Shown here: positions 4,950-5,390 of the stretch, piece after piece
Layout: the number at the start of each line of letters is the position of its first letter
How positions within the stretch are numbered: position 1 is the first letter of the stretch
Assembly: GCA_005779435.1 (NCBI GenBank)
Contig: SXJH01000123.1
Span: 1-5,390, forward strand
Length of the DNA stretch: 5,390 nt
Source of the DNA: Nitrosomonas sp.
GTDB taxonomy: Bacteria > Pseudomonadota > Gammaproteobacteria > Burkholderiales > Nitrosomonadaceae
Direction of reading: 5' to 3'
Program-made: the position numbers and the translations under genes
The notes under the pieces: generated by a model
The model's input: only the letters and a program-made list of their open reading frames with translations
Databases searched by the model: none
What the model was told of the DNA's origin: nothing

Positions 4950-5390
4950 TCAATTGTGTTCATCCTTGCGCATGTATTGCGCAAGGAAATCGGTTACTTG
5001 CTGTTCGTAGGTTCGGCCTGCATAGGTATGCATATTGAAGTGCCGTGCGCCGGGAACAATCCATAATTCCTTAGGAGAGCGAGCTGCCGAGTAAAGACGC
5101 TCGGTTTCGGATTGCGTGGTATGCGCGTCGTGCGTGCCGGCGATAAATAAAACCGGCGTGGACAGATTGTTGATGTGCTTGATCGGACTTAGTTCATCCA
5201 AAGACGCATTCAAATTAAAAGACAATTGCCACAGCATGAGAGGCAACAGTAACGATCCGTATTCGCCGAAATGAAGTTTCAACCGGTTGTCGATGGCTTC
5301 CTCGATGGTGGGATGCAGCGATTCCAGAATCACCGCATCCAGCCGCAAATCTTTTTTAGCAAGCACGATAGCTGCAGCGCCTAGCGATGT
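4950..5390 (-). CDS. Alpha/beta hydrolase, C-terminal 146 residues (5' end outside window)
   Basis: The frame is open from the right edge to a TGA at 4950, so the start lies beyond the window; the GTG at 5366 is internal. The visible part begins with TSLGAAAIVLAKKD, the second half of a nucleophile elbow (G-x-S-x-G). The probable catalytic Ser is at 5385-5387 and the first Gly is just outside. The acid is probably the Asp of FIAGTHD at 5127-5129, and the base is the His of VPGARHF at 5040-5042. The blocks PIKHINNLSTPVLFIAGTHD and SPKELWIVPGARH resemble the broad FrsA/YfhR-like group of serine hydrolases (COG1073 type), many of which are uncharacterised esterases or acyl hydrolases. Substrate and location cannot be told from this part. 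It lies upstream of usp on the same strand, so the two may share a transcript. Confidence 0.85.
   Translation of the reverse strand, partial: TSLGAAAIVLAKKDLRLDAVILESLHPTIEEAIDNRLKLHFGEYGSLLLPLMLWQLSFNLNASLDELSPIKHINNLSTPVLFIAGTHDAHTTQSETERLYSAARSPKELWIVPGARHFNMHTYAGRTYEQQVTDFLAQYMRKDEHN

Overview
The window looks like an ordinary chromosomal segment of a Gram-negative proteobacterium. The UbiE sequence style, the BamD lipoprotein, the OmpL-like porin and the moderate GC content suggest a betaproteobacterium, possibly a Nitrosomonas relative. That placement rests on recognising protein families, not on a search. No phage, transposon, integron, CRISPR or toxin/defence genes are visible.

Layout, left to right. 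A tRNA gene (probably tRNA-Leu) runs off the left edge on the minus strand, with its own TATAAT box. Immediately upstream of it on the same strand is ubiE, the C-methyltransferase of ubiquinone/menaquinone synthesis. A 311-bp AT-rich non-coding region separates ubiE from a divergent gene for a 460-residue OmpL-type beta-barrel porin with a very strong ribosome binding site. The porin converges on rluD (23S rRNA pseudouridine synthase), and one long perfect hairpin serves as a terminator for both. rluD is divergent from bamD (outer-membrane assembly lipoprotein), and their likely start codons overlap in a single CATG. bamD converges, with a 15-bp gap, on a universal stress protein gene. Behind that, on the same strand, is the 3' part of an alpha/beta hydrolase gene that runs off the right edge.

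The genes do not form one pathway. Neighbouring genes mostly alternate in strand, and the window mixes respiratory quinone synthesis (ubiE), translation (tRNA-Leu, rluD), outer-membrane structure and assembly (porin, bamD) and stress response (usp, perhaps with the hydrolase). I found no convincing new system. The points most worth checking are the partial tRNA at the edge, the overlapping rluD/bamD starts with the bamD promoter inside rluD, the ubiE-porin intergenic region with a perfect palindrome, and the vicinal cysteines in the porin.
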